Translations under genes and position numbers: made by a program
Notes under the pieces: generated by a model
The model's input: only the letters and a program-made list of their open reading frames with translations
Told to the model about the DNA's origin: nothing
The model's database searches: none
Part shown: positions 50,206 through 63,532 of the stretch, in pieces
Layout: each line of letters begins with the position of its first letter
Numbering within the stretch: position 1 is the stretch's first letter
Source of the DNA: Chytridium lagenaria
Taxonomy: Eukaryota; Chytridiomycota; Chytridiomycetes; Chytridiales; Chytridiaceae
Length of the DNA stretch: 64,000 nt
Assembly: GCA_025449115.1 (NCBI GenBank)
Contig: JAHLKC010000004.1
Coordinates: 62,001-126,000 of the forward strand
Direction: 5' to 3'

Positions 50206-52942
50206 ATGGATGACGAGGGAGAAACCCAACGAGTTGCAGAAATTGAGTTTGAGGAGGTGGAAACGGAGAGTGATGCGTGGGCTAAATTCATTCTTATGAA
50301 CTCGAATGGTAAGAAGATATACTATATCTCATCAGTTTTTTTAAAAAAGAATCTTGCATAGAATCGAGGCAATTCTCATTGCAAGATGGGAAAATTTCTT
50401 ATGTACTAGGGAGAGAATTCCAAGACGGCGACAGAAAGGCTGATTGTGATATTGAGATACCGGGAAAGCTCGTTTCCGCACGGGTTTTAAAAAAATATTC
50501 TGCCACGACTGAAATAATTTAAGCATTGTCGAGTGTTCCTTTTGGCAAAAGAAGTCGGGGGCAGCATAATGATAGAGGATTTCAGCTCGAACGGAACTGT
50601 TTGTGACAAAAGTAATGATTTCTATTAATCTCAACCTAGTTCGTCAATGATAAAAAGCTAGAGAGAGGTGGTAATTTGACTTTCTTTCTTTATTACTCAC
50701 CTCGCCGAAAAGGCCAGAAAACGATAATTCAGCACGGTGATGAGATTTCCTTCGGCTATCGTGCCAACAAATCCAAGGATCAGTGTAATTATATTTCTGC
50801 GCAAAAGAATTTTTACGTGTTATTAGATTATATCGTTCAAGTTCTGAAGAAAGGGGGAAAGGACGAGGTTTGAAAGCCTGTCCGAAAAGACTTGTAAATA
50901 ATTCATGCAGGAACCTGAAACGCCTTTTGCTCGACGTTATGATATTCGGCAGGAGTTGGGACGCGGGAATTTTGCGATTGTTAAGCTTGCGATTGACAGA
51001 CAAACCGGTGAACAGTGTGCAGTGAAGATCATCGACCGACGACGCTTTTCGATGAACGCAAAACTTATAATGTCTTTTAATCGCGAAGTTAGTGTATTCT
51101 CCTCAATTATTTTTTTTGGTGTCATTCTGTAGATATGATGTAACTCACGCTCCTCCCCAATTCCCAATTTCTTTTTTTCTCGAATTAAGGTTGAGATCCT
51201 GAGATCCCTCTCCCATCCCCATGTAGTGGGATATCGAGACTACTTTCAGGAGAACGAAAAGATCTTTTTAGTCCAAGAGTTAGTATCTGGCGGGGACCTC
51301 CTTCAACACATTGGGAAAAAAGGACGTTTGCCCGAGAACGAAGCGAAAATTTTCTTCCACCAAATAATGGACGTACTCAAGGTGTTTGGGTCCGCTTAGA
51401 GCGATCCTGTACTGAACTCTCGTTGTAGTTTCTCCACGAGAGAAAAATCACACATCGCGACCTAAAACCAGACAACTTTCTTTTAACAGATTCTGGGTCT
51501 CTAAAACTGGGCGATTTTGGGCTTGCTAAAGGTCAAACTGGAGTATTAAACACCGTTTGCGGTAGACAGTCCTCTCTTATCTTTGTAACCGTTTATAGGA
51601 ACACCTGTATATCTTGGTTTGAAGAAAAACTCGGTATTAAAACTAATAACGAAGCACCGGAAATTCTGAAGAATGCAAAATCATATGATAGCCGTGTTGA
51701 TCTTTACAGCACTGGCGTTATTCTCTTCTTCTTACTCTCTGGGAAAATTCCGTTTAATGGAGGAACGCAAACTGATATATTTCACCAAATTCAACGTGGA
51801 AACATAGACTGGTCTGACCCCTTCTGGAATTCTTGTTCATCCGAAGGTTCTGTTGTCATCTTGTAGCCAGACCTTAATTTTTACTATAGCACTTCACTTG
51901 ATTATGAGACTGATGAACACCGATCCTGAAAAAAGAATTCGGCTTACGGATTTGGATACGCATCCCTGGATCTGTGGGGAATCTCTGTGCAGCACCCAGG
52001 ATCCCCATTCCCAAGCTACCAAGAATCAAAAGTTTGAACTTACCAGTAAAACTGAACCAAAGATCGATCTAATGTTCCCCTCAAAAACTTCCTTTCGTAT
52101 GGCCGAACTTCGGGTAGAAGTTGAATACCAATTATGTTTCTTACGATCAAAGATTGCGAAATTGTTGCAACAGACCGAAGAATATCAGCACATCATTGCG
52201 ATTCGTAAGGGAAGGATTAGGGAAGGTGACGTTATTAGATATGAGGTTCGTTGCAATTTCCATTATAGGCATGTAAAGCAAGACTTAATCTGTCATTTCT
52301 TCAGCTCAAATGGGATTGTGATAAACAAGACAGCAAATAGCAGCAGAGTTCATTCATTAAAGGATGGGTTGGTCTCCGTCTAAGGCAACCATGGTTATTA
52401 ACTCACATAGCGATATTATTTCCTTCGCGCCTTCCGTTGGTGATCTTCCATCAATTGACTACACCCTAAACATTACGGATGCGATGCTGAAGCGCCAGTC
52501 TTCAGAAGCTTTAAGTTCGAACGCGAAAAAACCCTGCGTAAGCCTATAGTGCCTTTTTATCTCTAACTGGTTGAAGTTAAGCCCAGTGAATGCTCGATAC
52601 ATACTGCAACCATCCGTCGAAAATATAAAGCATACAAAAATACCCTTGAACGGAAAGATATCTATCGGACGTGCTCCTGATTGTGATATTGTGATATTGG
52701 ACCCGGCAGTTAGTGGGGTACATTGCATTGTGTCGGACATGGATGGAGAATTGCTGGTAGAGGATAAAAGGTATGAAGGCGAAATAATCTTACCTGATTG
52801 CTTAAGCTCGAATGGTACTTCCGTGCACGGGAAAAAGATAGGGAAAGGAAAAGCAACTCATATAGTAGTAAATGATGAGTTTGTTATAGTTAGCGGAAAG
52901 AATGTACAAAAAATAAGCTTTATTGTGGCTGCTTGCCAATAA
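50206..52942 (+). CDS. RAD53: Rad53/Chk2-like kinase with N- and C-terminal FHA domains
   Basis: Rad53/Cds1/Chk2 kinases relay DNA-damage and replication-stress signals. The N-terminal FHA has [45 protein letters not shown] joined to [10 protein letters not shown], and [10 protein letters not shown]. The kinase domain (about 50920-51970) has [65 protein letters not shown] (across an intron at 51619-51651) and [21 protein letters not shown] second FHA lies at 52640-52935: [38 protein letters not shown]-kinase-FHA is the Rad53 layout; animal Chk2 and fission yeast Cds1 have only the first FHA. Frame changes are likely near 52380. The TAA is at 52940-52942, 15 bp from the convergent Spt16 stop. 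Confidence 0.9.
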
Positions 52943-52957
52943 TACTATATCTCACAA

Positions 52958-55900
52958 TCACTTGGTCTTCCTCTTCTTGTTTGACCTTTCCATGCTCTCG
53001 CTTGTCTCTTCTTTCTCTGTTCGCCGTTGATCGGCCTTAAGAAAATTTAGTCTAATCCTAATCCTGGGATCTTTTACCTTGGCAGCCTTGCGTTCCAGCT
53101 CGTCCCAATCCTCGCCCGAGCCCTCTTCATCATCAGAGAAGCTTGCGTCTGAGCCCGACTCAGAGTAATCAGCATCACTATCGTCGGAAGACTGAAGGAG
53201 GTCAATACATAATCAGCAAGCCATAGTATAATTCACCTCATCAGCCGAGTCCTCCGAAGGAACATATTCACTTCCATCTTCTTCCTCATCATCTTCGCCC
53301 TAATAAGGAATTACAAGTCAGCCGGCGCCAGAGGTTGAAGTTGAGAAACTCACGTCGCTCTCGGGCTGTAAGAAAGTCCAACCACCTGTAAATAGTAATG
53401 AGTACATTCAATTGCTTCATAATTGGTATGTTATGTCGCAATATACCTTCTTCGAAAAAGTTTGCAGGGTCTTCATTGATAGTCTTCATAATTTGCGGCC
53501 ACATCAAATTCGTGGGGCCTTCAGTATAAGCCACATCAACCGAGCTGAAAATTAAGTAATTCAGACAAACGCATAAACCCTTACTCCAGCCACTCCTTGA
53601 CATGCTCAAGCTGATCCGTAGGTATACAATTGATATGCTGGACAGGCTGGGCGAAGTTTTTATAAACCACCACCATATCGAAATTTTTCAACCCAAACTA
53701 CACACAAGTTAGTACCGCGTAGAGCTAGAATAATCGATTGAACATACCCGCACTCTTTCCAAATGCACAATTTCAATTTCCGAAATAGTGACCACAAGGA
53801 ATGGCGGCTCGATGAGATGCACGAGGCAGTTGACGGTCGGAAGCAAGAGCACAGGCTGTTTAAATGGGACACCCTGGAAACCAAGGTCTCGCAACGGCAT
53901 ATCGATATCAACAAGCTTTTTGCTCTGAAAAACTTTAATTCCATTAAAAAAATAAGACTATACCGCATCTCGAATCTTCTCAGCGAACTGACGGAAATCT
54001 TGGTTAAGTAATGCACGGCGCCTCCGTTCCTCCTGTTCGGCGGCAAATTCATCCTCATCACCCTGGTTGTATCGCCTCTTGCGGTTACCCGTCTCGTCAA
54101 AGCTGGCTTCGCTGACTTCACGGTAAAATTGGATGTCCTACTCAATTGAGTTTTCGATTGCGACTGATGATATAGAAAGATAAGAAAGTAAACAATTACC
54201 AACCTCTTGTTTCTTTTTAGAAATGATGATTTTGTTGTTCAGGCGAATGTGGATGACAACGATCAATTCTCCATCACACGGTTGGTAAAACATGTGTTTA
54301 ATATTGGAGAACAGGATGTCTGAAAATTTTAGCAAACTCTTCGAAATAAGCACAAGTATTCGTACCAATCTTCGAATCGGTGCGTAAACCAGACTGATAT
54401 CTCAAACCGTTTGAATGAATCTCCAAATCCCCGGGAAGACGTTTTCCACTCTCGATAGCAGGACGGACAAAGACATCGCGAAGAAGGACCGGCCGTCGAC
54501 CTTTTACAAAAAAGTCAATCCCAGGTAAGATTCGTTAAGGTACCTTTCACTTCAATTAGCTTCGCTTGCTCGACCAAATCCGCCATCTCCTTCCTCTCAG
54601 CCTCTCTGTTTCGATGTCAGCCACAACATAAACAACGAAAAACTAACCTTTTCTGAATCTCTTTCTTAAAATCACTGATATCCCTGTGAATTTCCGCAAA
54701 CCGAGCAAAGTCTGTACTCTTGTACATGATCGTCTTAACAAACGTCGCATTCGGATTTTCAAACGGTTGAAGAGATTCCTTTTTTCCGATTGACTGGCCT
54801 GGAGTAATAAAGTTGAACCGTAGATAACTCGTGTCTCCCTCCTCATGCTTAACCAGAGTCTTGAGCGTGGATATGTGGAAAGGAACAGGGTATCCATACA
54901 TGGGCAATAGAATAGACTCGTTCTTTCGGTCCACCACAATCTTTAAAAAGAAATTAATAGATATAAGCGTTGCTCGCGCTCACTCTCAATTGATCAACAC
55001 TTTAGGTAAAGGGTTTCTTGCCGATAACTCTCAAATTTACGGAAGATAGCCTTCTCGGAACCCTTCCCAGTATCAGCACTCTCACTAAAACGTTGACGCC
55101 CTTCCGAGTTCCTCTGCTCCGCCAGCTGCTTTTGGTGCAAAGACCGCCTCTGTTCTGCAGTCATTTCGTCGTCCTTTTAAGACTTTAATCCTATGCATAT
55201 AATTATGGTAGCCAACCTTTTCTCGAAGTTTGGTCTTAAGGACTGCGGAGTTTCCATTGCGGCCGTTCCTTGTAGGCTCTTCAATCATCGAAATCTCCGA
55301 TTCGTTGTCATCATTCATCTCCCAAGAAATATCCTTAAAATCCTTGTCAAAGGAAGTGAGCAACTCAGCTCCATCAGCTTTGATGTGAACAATATCGCTC
55401 AAAAGCAAAGCATATCTACATTGTTAAATCAAAACTAAAAAGTTAAATCTTACATCTATTTTTTGGGTCTTTTGAATCCGGGTTTTCCAAATTTGACAAA
55501 CCCACAATGAGGTTCAACACCATCCCCTTTTTAAAACCCTTGAGGATTTTTGAGAAAGTGTGTAGGCACTTTCTTGAACTCAATACCGATCTTTTCGGAG
55601 TTAGCTACCATCAGAATATGTGTCGTACGCCAAATCCAATATTTTTGACGAAATTATCCTTCAAATCTGGTCGGTTTTTCGTGACATAATCAATTGCTTC
55701 CTCGTAAAGCCCGCTGCAGGTCACACCCTCCTTCAGGATAGAAAGTAAATGCTCTTGAAGCTCAAGAAGAAACTTGTAATTGGTCTCTTTGCCCTTATAA
55801 CAATATTATGCTTAAATTTACAAAAAGATTTTACCTTCTCGGGATTCACCAAAAATGTTCTTGACAGGTTTGAGCAATATCCTTTATACCTCAATCCCAA

Positions 55901-56969
55901 CGAACAAACAATGGTACCATCATGTAATGCATTAGTATCTGACTCTGCAGAGGGTTTCAGATCGTATTTCCCTCCACTTTGAATAATGGGGGTATAACAC
56001 CATTCGACAGCATCGATAACGGTCTAAGAAATTAAACATGGTTTTGCGGATAAAAGCCAACCTCCTTGGGAAACTTGACTTTACTTCTACGTTTGTCATC
56101 CGTTAAGCAGCTTTCAGTATTGGCTGCGAGCTTCTCATGTGTAATCTTTTTCCCTTGATCAATGATAGATTGGAACTCCTCCATAAAATAGTTCTTCATG
56201 ATTAAGGTCGTCAGCTTGCAAGCATGCTTGATATTTTCCTATTCCAAATTGAGTAATCGCGAGTAACTGATCGCATTACCAAGTCAATAGAATCTTTTGT
56301 AGCTAGAACTGTTGACACACCCACGGCAATGTCCACTTCCTGAATATCGTTCCAGAAAGGGCATCTTTCCACTCTTTGACAAACTTGCCTTGAATCTTGT
56401 CCTTGACCAACACACCTAAAGTTTCTGAAATAATCAACACATATCAATACATCAGAAATCCTCACCCTTGCCGGCTCGCTTTAATGTATGAGAAGATTGT
56501 GGCAAATGAGCCTTGTTAACACTATCGTCTTTTGAAACGAATCAAAATCTCAATCTCCACATTCTCAACTCCCTTGGCGTTCTTTAAAGGCTCAATAATC
56601 GATGCTAAAGAAGCGTGAGCAAAGCAAAGAAATTCATTGTAGGCAACCTTTCTTTTGACTCGTCTGAACACAATCTTGTTCTCCAAAAACAGAGTAACAG
56701 TGTCGGGAAACTCATAACCCCATAGCCAAAGCTGAAAATTCAGTCAAGATGGTGAGCTTGTTTCAAACCTGTAAACAAGACGTTTTTTGATATCCTATGT
56801 CATCATCCGTGCTTCCAGCAATCAGCAAAACAGCGTCGGAATTCCCAAAATCAGCAGCATTATTAGGGTCTATAGAAAATCAGATTGGACGTGTGAGTGC
56901 ATCTACCTTCCAGGTGTCTAGCAGAACCCGTGCGCGTCGATGAAAGGTCTGTGAGTCTATCTCAACCAT
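52958..56969 (-). CDS. SPT16: Spt16, large subunit of FACT histone chaperone
   Basis: Spt16 with Pob3/SSRP1 takes apart and rebuilds nucleosomes during transcription and replication. The start [20 protein letters not shown] is at 56969. The aminopeptidase-like domain continues [49 protein letters not shown] and [19 protein letters not shown]. Later blocks are [20 protein letters not shown] (about 54900), [60 protein letters not shown], and [20 protein letters not shown] with [13 protein letters not shown]. The acidic C-terminal tail (53090-53300) ends [12 protein letters not shown] at a TGA (52958). Order and length fit the family. I did not verify every exon; frame breaks are likely between 53700 and 56500. 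Confidence 0.93.
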
Positions 56970-57579
56970 GACAACATGCAATCGAAGGATCCAAAAATTT
57001 GTTCGAAGATGTGGACGTCTTTGAATGGTTTGAAAAAGGGAACTGACAAGTTGACCGACGAATGAATAAATGGAAGAGTGCAAAGTTACAGTCATGATGC
57101 TTCGTGAGCAATGATTTGACCGTGAGCAATGCCTCCTGATTTCAAATTTAAATCGTCCGTGTAGCGGGACTGACTGAGCCCTTTGTTCTTACGACTGTGA
57201 CTTACCGGAAGTCTGTTCACGAGGAGGAACTTGTAACCATCCGCGGTGAGAAACTTAAAAGGAAGGAATACTTTCTCGAACATAATCAATGTTTGGACAG
57301 AAGTGATAACATTAGGCAGGGATTTCGATCTTAAGGAGAACCGTTCCTTTGTTGTTTATCACGTCATATATCTCTGATGTTGAAATCGGGGTTTCACGTT
57401 TATTTTGATATATTAAGCACAGAAGCTTTACATACGCTAAGAGTGTTGCTTATTTTATATAAACTTATGTTTATAATTGCTTAATTTATATAAACTTATC
57501 TTATAATATCAGATACTGTCTAAACAGCTTTGTGAAAGGGGTAAAAAAAAACCCAAAAAACCATCTTGACAAGCTAAAG
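56970..57579. other. Intergenic, divergent Spt16 / PRMT3
   Basis: A minus-strand open reading of 65 residues (57092-57289, MIMFEKVFLPFKFLTADGYK...) matches no family I know and contains a possible splice donor, so I leave it unassigned. The rest is A/T-rich and includes the tandem repeat at 57446-57506. Confidence 0.4.
57446..57506. repeat. Two-copy A/T-rich tandem repeat, about 31 bp
   Basis: Two adjacent copies of a unit beginning TTGCTTA and containing TTATATAAACTTAT. They differ by a few bases. Each contains TATAAA-like sequence and sits about 75-130 bp before the PRMT3 start. Confidence 0.8.
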
Positions 57580-59526
<1,947 letters not shown>

Positions 59527-59745
59527 ATCTTACCACAGGCGTCTGGGATAGCGTTTTTCTAATCACTTCGCTTTTACTGCAACCCCTCTTAACGACGGCC
59601 ATGCCAGTTTGGTTTGTGTCTTTACGCCAAGGCGTTCACCAATAAACCCTCATCTCCGAAGATTTAATTCGTTCTTTGCGCCGAGAACTTCGACTATTTG
59701 GGGAAGGCTGGTTTCCAAAACTGGGAGAGAACGTGTTATGTTACG

Positions 59746-60572
59746 TTATAGTTGAATGCTCTTACCCAAGCCACCCGAAATTACCTCAGATAAAATCGAT
59801 GCGACCTGTAAGAGCGTTTAGAGGGTTATTTGGAGCGTACCGGCACGAACATATCTGGCCGAAAAATCTAGAAAGGAAACGGTAAGATAACGTATGTGTC
59901 ATAGAAAGAGTTACCAAATCCAATTCGCAAACATTGACGAAAGTACGGTCAAAACTTCGACAAAAACCTATAATTATTGGCTGTGGTTTTTTGACATCTT
60001 TATCCCTACCTGAATAAGATCAAGAATACCTTTAAAATGAATAAGTCTCCAGAGTCTATAGTTAAATATAATACCTAATTCACTTTCGGAGGAATCGACC
60101 ACAAAAACGAAGTATAATGCTAAAAATCAGCGGTGAGCTCTTTGATAAATAAACCTTACTTGCGTAATGCTATAAGACAATCGAGTCACAATATATTTAG
60201 CCATTTCAAATACCGACAAAAAGACTTACTCTAAGCATAGCATCAGAACTACATCATAAAAAAAACGGGTATACTAACCTATAAATGATCTTGGTATCCT
60301 GGCCCCCAACAACGCACTTCCTCCAAAAGTTGCATGCATTATCCGCCCTGCCATAGGTGTAAGAGTCACCATCTTAAGTCAGGCTCCCAAACCGTTTGCT
60401 GATCAAATTGTAAATCTCTTTCAACTTCTCCTGTTGTTCCTTGACCTCCTAAACACTTGAGGTGAGCCACTTAAACAATAAAAACAAAGACTGTTTATAC
60501 CATCTGCTGATACCAGTTCATCAGCCGGGGCTTTCCACTGTTGTTGAATATAAGCACTCCTTTTAGTGTCAT
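59746..60572 (-). CDS. APS3: AP-3 adaptor complex sigma subunit
   Basis: The AP-3 sigma subunit is part of the adaptor that sorts cargo to vacuoles or lysosomes. The start MTLKGVLIFNNSGKPRLMNW (60572) is the family signature. Then come EVKEQQEKLKEIYNLISKR, CVVGGQDTKIIYR, LYFVFVVDSSESELG (about 60095), ILDLIQ, VNVCELDL in a corrected frame, and ASILSEVISGGLGKSIQL ending at a TAA (59746-59748). Length is near the usual 150 residues. Introns are short and frequent. Frame shifts are needed near 60340, 60330 and 59950. The pattern GGQDTKIIYR and SSESELGILDLIQ separates AP-3 sigma from AP-1 and AP-2 sigma. Confidence 0.88.
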
Positions 60573-60656
60573 CTTGAATGGAAAAATGGACGATCCCGTT
60601 TTTTTTGGCTGATACAATAAATGGAAGGTTTGTCTTAAGCCTAAGCGATTATTGAG

Positions 60657-61039
60657 ATGTCAACAGAGTGGAAGGGTTCGGGCGATACGTCTTCCCGAAT
60701 GGAAACACCTACGTAGGAGAATTCAAAAGATGGAAGGTGAAAAATAAATATTGATATCATATCTGCTATATTGAAGAATGTGCAATAGGTTTGATGGTCA
60801 AGGTACCATCCATTTGTAAGTGGCGGAAAATATGAAGCCCGTTGGAAAAACGGACTGGCTGTACAGGTAAATAGATGTTTGTTGGTATCGTCCCTAAAAC
60901 AAATGTAGGGGTCTTTCACGTTCGAAGATGGCCTCCATACGAGCCAGAAAAATGGACATACTGCACTAAAGACGACCGCCGGTTCTACCGGGAGCATATT
61001 TCCGGCTTCTCTGGATCTGATGAAAGCCGAATTGAGTAA
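60657..61039 (+). CDS. MORN5-like MORN-repeat protein
   Basis: MORN5 is a small MORN-repeat protein found with motile cilia and sperm flagella. Blocks are RYVFPNGNTYVGEFK (first MORN), FDGQGTIHF, GGKYEARWKNGLAVQ, then SFTFEDGLH followed in a shifted frame by YEPEKWTYCTKDDRRFYREH and ISGF, the distinctive MORN5 C-terminal motif. The stop used is the TAA at 61037-61039. Frame changes are needed near 60680 and 60937. The protein is shorter than animal MORN5, which continues beyond this motif, so the 3' end may be truncated or lost through an error. It starts 84 bp from the divergent AP-3 sigma gene. It adds a fourth flagellum-linked gene to the window. Confidence 0.78.
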
Positions 61040-61177
61040 CCATACGAAAAGAAAGAAACAAGAAGCAAGAGAAGGACGTACCGCAATAAAGTATATAAAT
61101 AAATGTAAAGCTGCCTATCCAATCTCCCTTCGTGACGAAAACAAGTTTAAAAGCATCGAAAGAAGTCCTTGTGATAA

Positions 61178-62215
61178 TTGACTAGATGTTCTCCACCGTC
61201 CCGCGATGTCAAAGTAAGACATGCACTGGAGATTCTGCTGGATCTCATAAAGCTTCACGATTTCAAACTTTGCTGCTCCCAACAATCACCGCTCCACAAT
61301 ATGAATTCTCTCATAGACCCAAATATTTGTCTCGCCCGTTCCTTGCTAATGTTGACATCCGGATGAATACTGTTTCGTTTAAGTCAAAACTGAAGCCTCT
61401 AGCTTTTGAATACCTTTGGACGTACTCTAACATCCGCATAAGACTATCAAAATGTCCTGCCAAAAACTCTGAAAAAACCTGTTGAAAGGGGAAACTATAA
61501 ATAATCCAGGTCAAGCAATCGAGGCACAGAAAAAAGATCAAAACGCTTACCTGAGAAACGGCATCGGCAAATGTTTGTTCACTTCCATCAACTTGCTTCC
61601 GTACCTACCAATGACGTAAACAATAAACAAACAAAAAATGGTCTGCGTACAAGTCATAGGCTTGCCGAGCTTGTGTGTCTGAAAGAGTTTGGTATGCGCT
61701 CGATAGCCTATAGTAGATGTGGGTAAGCCAACCAAACAGGAGCAAAAATTCAAGAATGACATACGCTGAAACTATAAAAGAAAGTAAATGTTAGCTTTTG
61801 CATGGCCCCTATGCAATAAAAGTTACTTACAAGCTTCCTTGGCTTTTGGATGGTCGAGTCGATCCGGATGGCACAGCTGGATAGTAGTAAAGAGAAATTC
61901 TACATCAGCCCAAAGCTAACAACGTGGCATAGAAGCAGTGCAAGGGTGTGGATGTGGATGACTTTTTTCCTCAGTTTAACAATACCTTGCTCCGTAAGAG
62001 ATATGCTCTCCGTACATCGTGTGATGCAGCGTCCCTAGGAACGCCAAGCCTTGCATCTATGAAATGACAGTGTGCGAGTATATAAGCCTTTAAAACCTCC
62101 TACAGCATGTATCTGGGTATCGCAATAACATGCGGCATGGAAACGCAGGTTACTTACATAAACATTCGCTAACGAGCACGGCCTCGATGATCCTCTTTTC
62201 TCTGTCCTCACCCAT
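61178..62215 (-). CDS. J-domain (DnaJ) protein, subtype unresolved
   Basis: J-domain proteins stimulate Hsp70 ATPase through an HPD motif. The start MGEDREKRIIEAVLVSECL (62215) is spliced to YARLGVPRDAASHDVRRAYL, helix I-II of the J domain. The next exon has CHPDRLDHPKAKEAC with the HPD, and a third LSSAYQTLSDTQARQAYDLY, helices III-IV. Downstream readings include VRKQVDGSEQTFADAVSQVF and FSEFLAGHFDSLMRMLEYVQ, probably a C-terminal helical region, then DVNISKERARQIFGSM in another frame. The J domain follows an N-terminal extension of about 18 residues. The 3' end is uncertain because frames change near 61400; I put it close to 61180. No Gly/Phe or zinc region is seen, so it is not a DnaJA type. 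Confidence 0.72.
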
Positions 62216-63532
62216 TCTTTCCCTATCTTTTTTCAGATGTAAGTGAGGGTTCCAAAGCAAAAACTATGACGCAAATGACAAATTTTCGCTTTGTTGATGG
62301 GTTGCTTTGCGAGATTGATTGCAGATCTCTGTCCTGGTTTCTCACTTTCTGCTTTCACGCAAGGTCATCAGACATCCACTGTAAAATGCGTAACGGTGGT
62401 ATTGACAATGACTGGTGCAATTGTAAATTCTTCTGCAGCAAGTCAGTTATGATATATAGCCGAGATACTGATGCTTGACGCGACCAGATTCTAGACGTGC
62501 ATGCGTCTGTATCTTCAGTCACTCCTTATCTGGCATCGTATGAAGAAACCAAACGTGCTTCAGAGATATCCTTAAATATATCTCATGCTCTTTATCGTCG
62601 GGCTTGTGTGGGTTTACTTTAACTGTGGTGAGCATATCGTGGCATTCCTTCTGACTCTTTCTTCTTGTGGCATGAGAATTCATATGGGCAGCCAAAGAAT
62701 ATCTATGTGCTATCATATAGACATACTCTATGTTGTTTTGTTTTAAAATGGAAGTAAAAGACTAGCAAGACAGCAATCACGTATGTACTATATCCCGCCA
62801 TCGAACCACTTCTCTGATCGTTGTATGCGTTGATGCTGTTTGCTGTCAATGTCAAACGGAGGAATAACTTTGTCCAGTGAAAACCTAACAAGACCCTCCT
62901 TTCATCTTTCCCGTCCACGCCATTTCTTCTCACTCACATCCGTAGCTTTTGTATGTTATTTCCCGTTTGCCTCACGATAAATTGTTAGTTACAGAGTCCT
63001 CAAGGCAAAGGGTGATGTTGACTTTAACCGTAAAAAGATTAACACTTAGTACTTCTCAAGAGCAGATTCATTCATTCATTCACAGTGCTGCCCCCATTGC
63101 TGACAATGAAATGAATAGGAACGTGGACGCGTTCGTTCCTAGACAATGTTGTGTAAATACAATATATTTATTATTCACCCTTGTTAAATTAAGTAATGCA
63201 AGACAAATTGACAAAACAAATTCTTTTTCATGGGTTACACAAATCACTCTGGGGAGCCAAAGGGGAAGTTGTGTTGCACAGAGTGAACTCCCTTTTCAAT
63301 CAAACGGAACCATGGTACTGTATGAGTGTCGTTGGATTGCAGGAGCCTTCCATCCCATCCATCCCATCGCATCAATGAGTCCTATCGTACCGCATCAAAC
63401 ACCACACGAATACTTTAGAAAAGGACGGCGTGCTGGATCTATCGGTGTTTGGAATGACTCACTGACGGTCGACTGGGAGATGTGATGGATGGGATGGCAT
63501 GCTTTTATGGAGGGCACTTCGATAGGACCCAC
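62216..63532. other. Long intergenic region upstream of RPS8
   Basis: No conserved coding frame on either strand. Open readings such as 62949-63485 (+) and 62266-62478 (+) show no domain or family resemblance. The interval is unusually long for this window and probably includes the promoter and 5' UTR of the ribosomal gene. A short (ATTC)n run sits at about 63069-63081. Confidence 0.5.

Noticed and set aside
62949..63485. A 178-codon open reading upstream of RPS8.
   Set aside because: No domain, no family resemblance, no conserved composition; it overlaps the likely promoter region.
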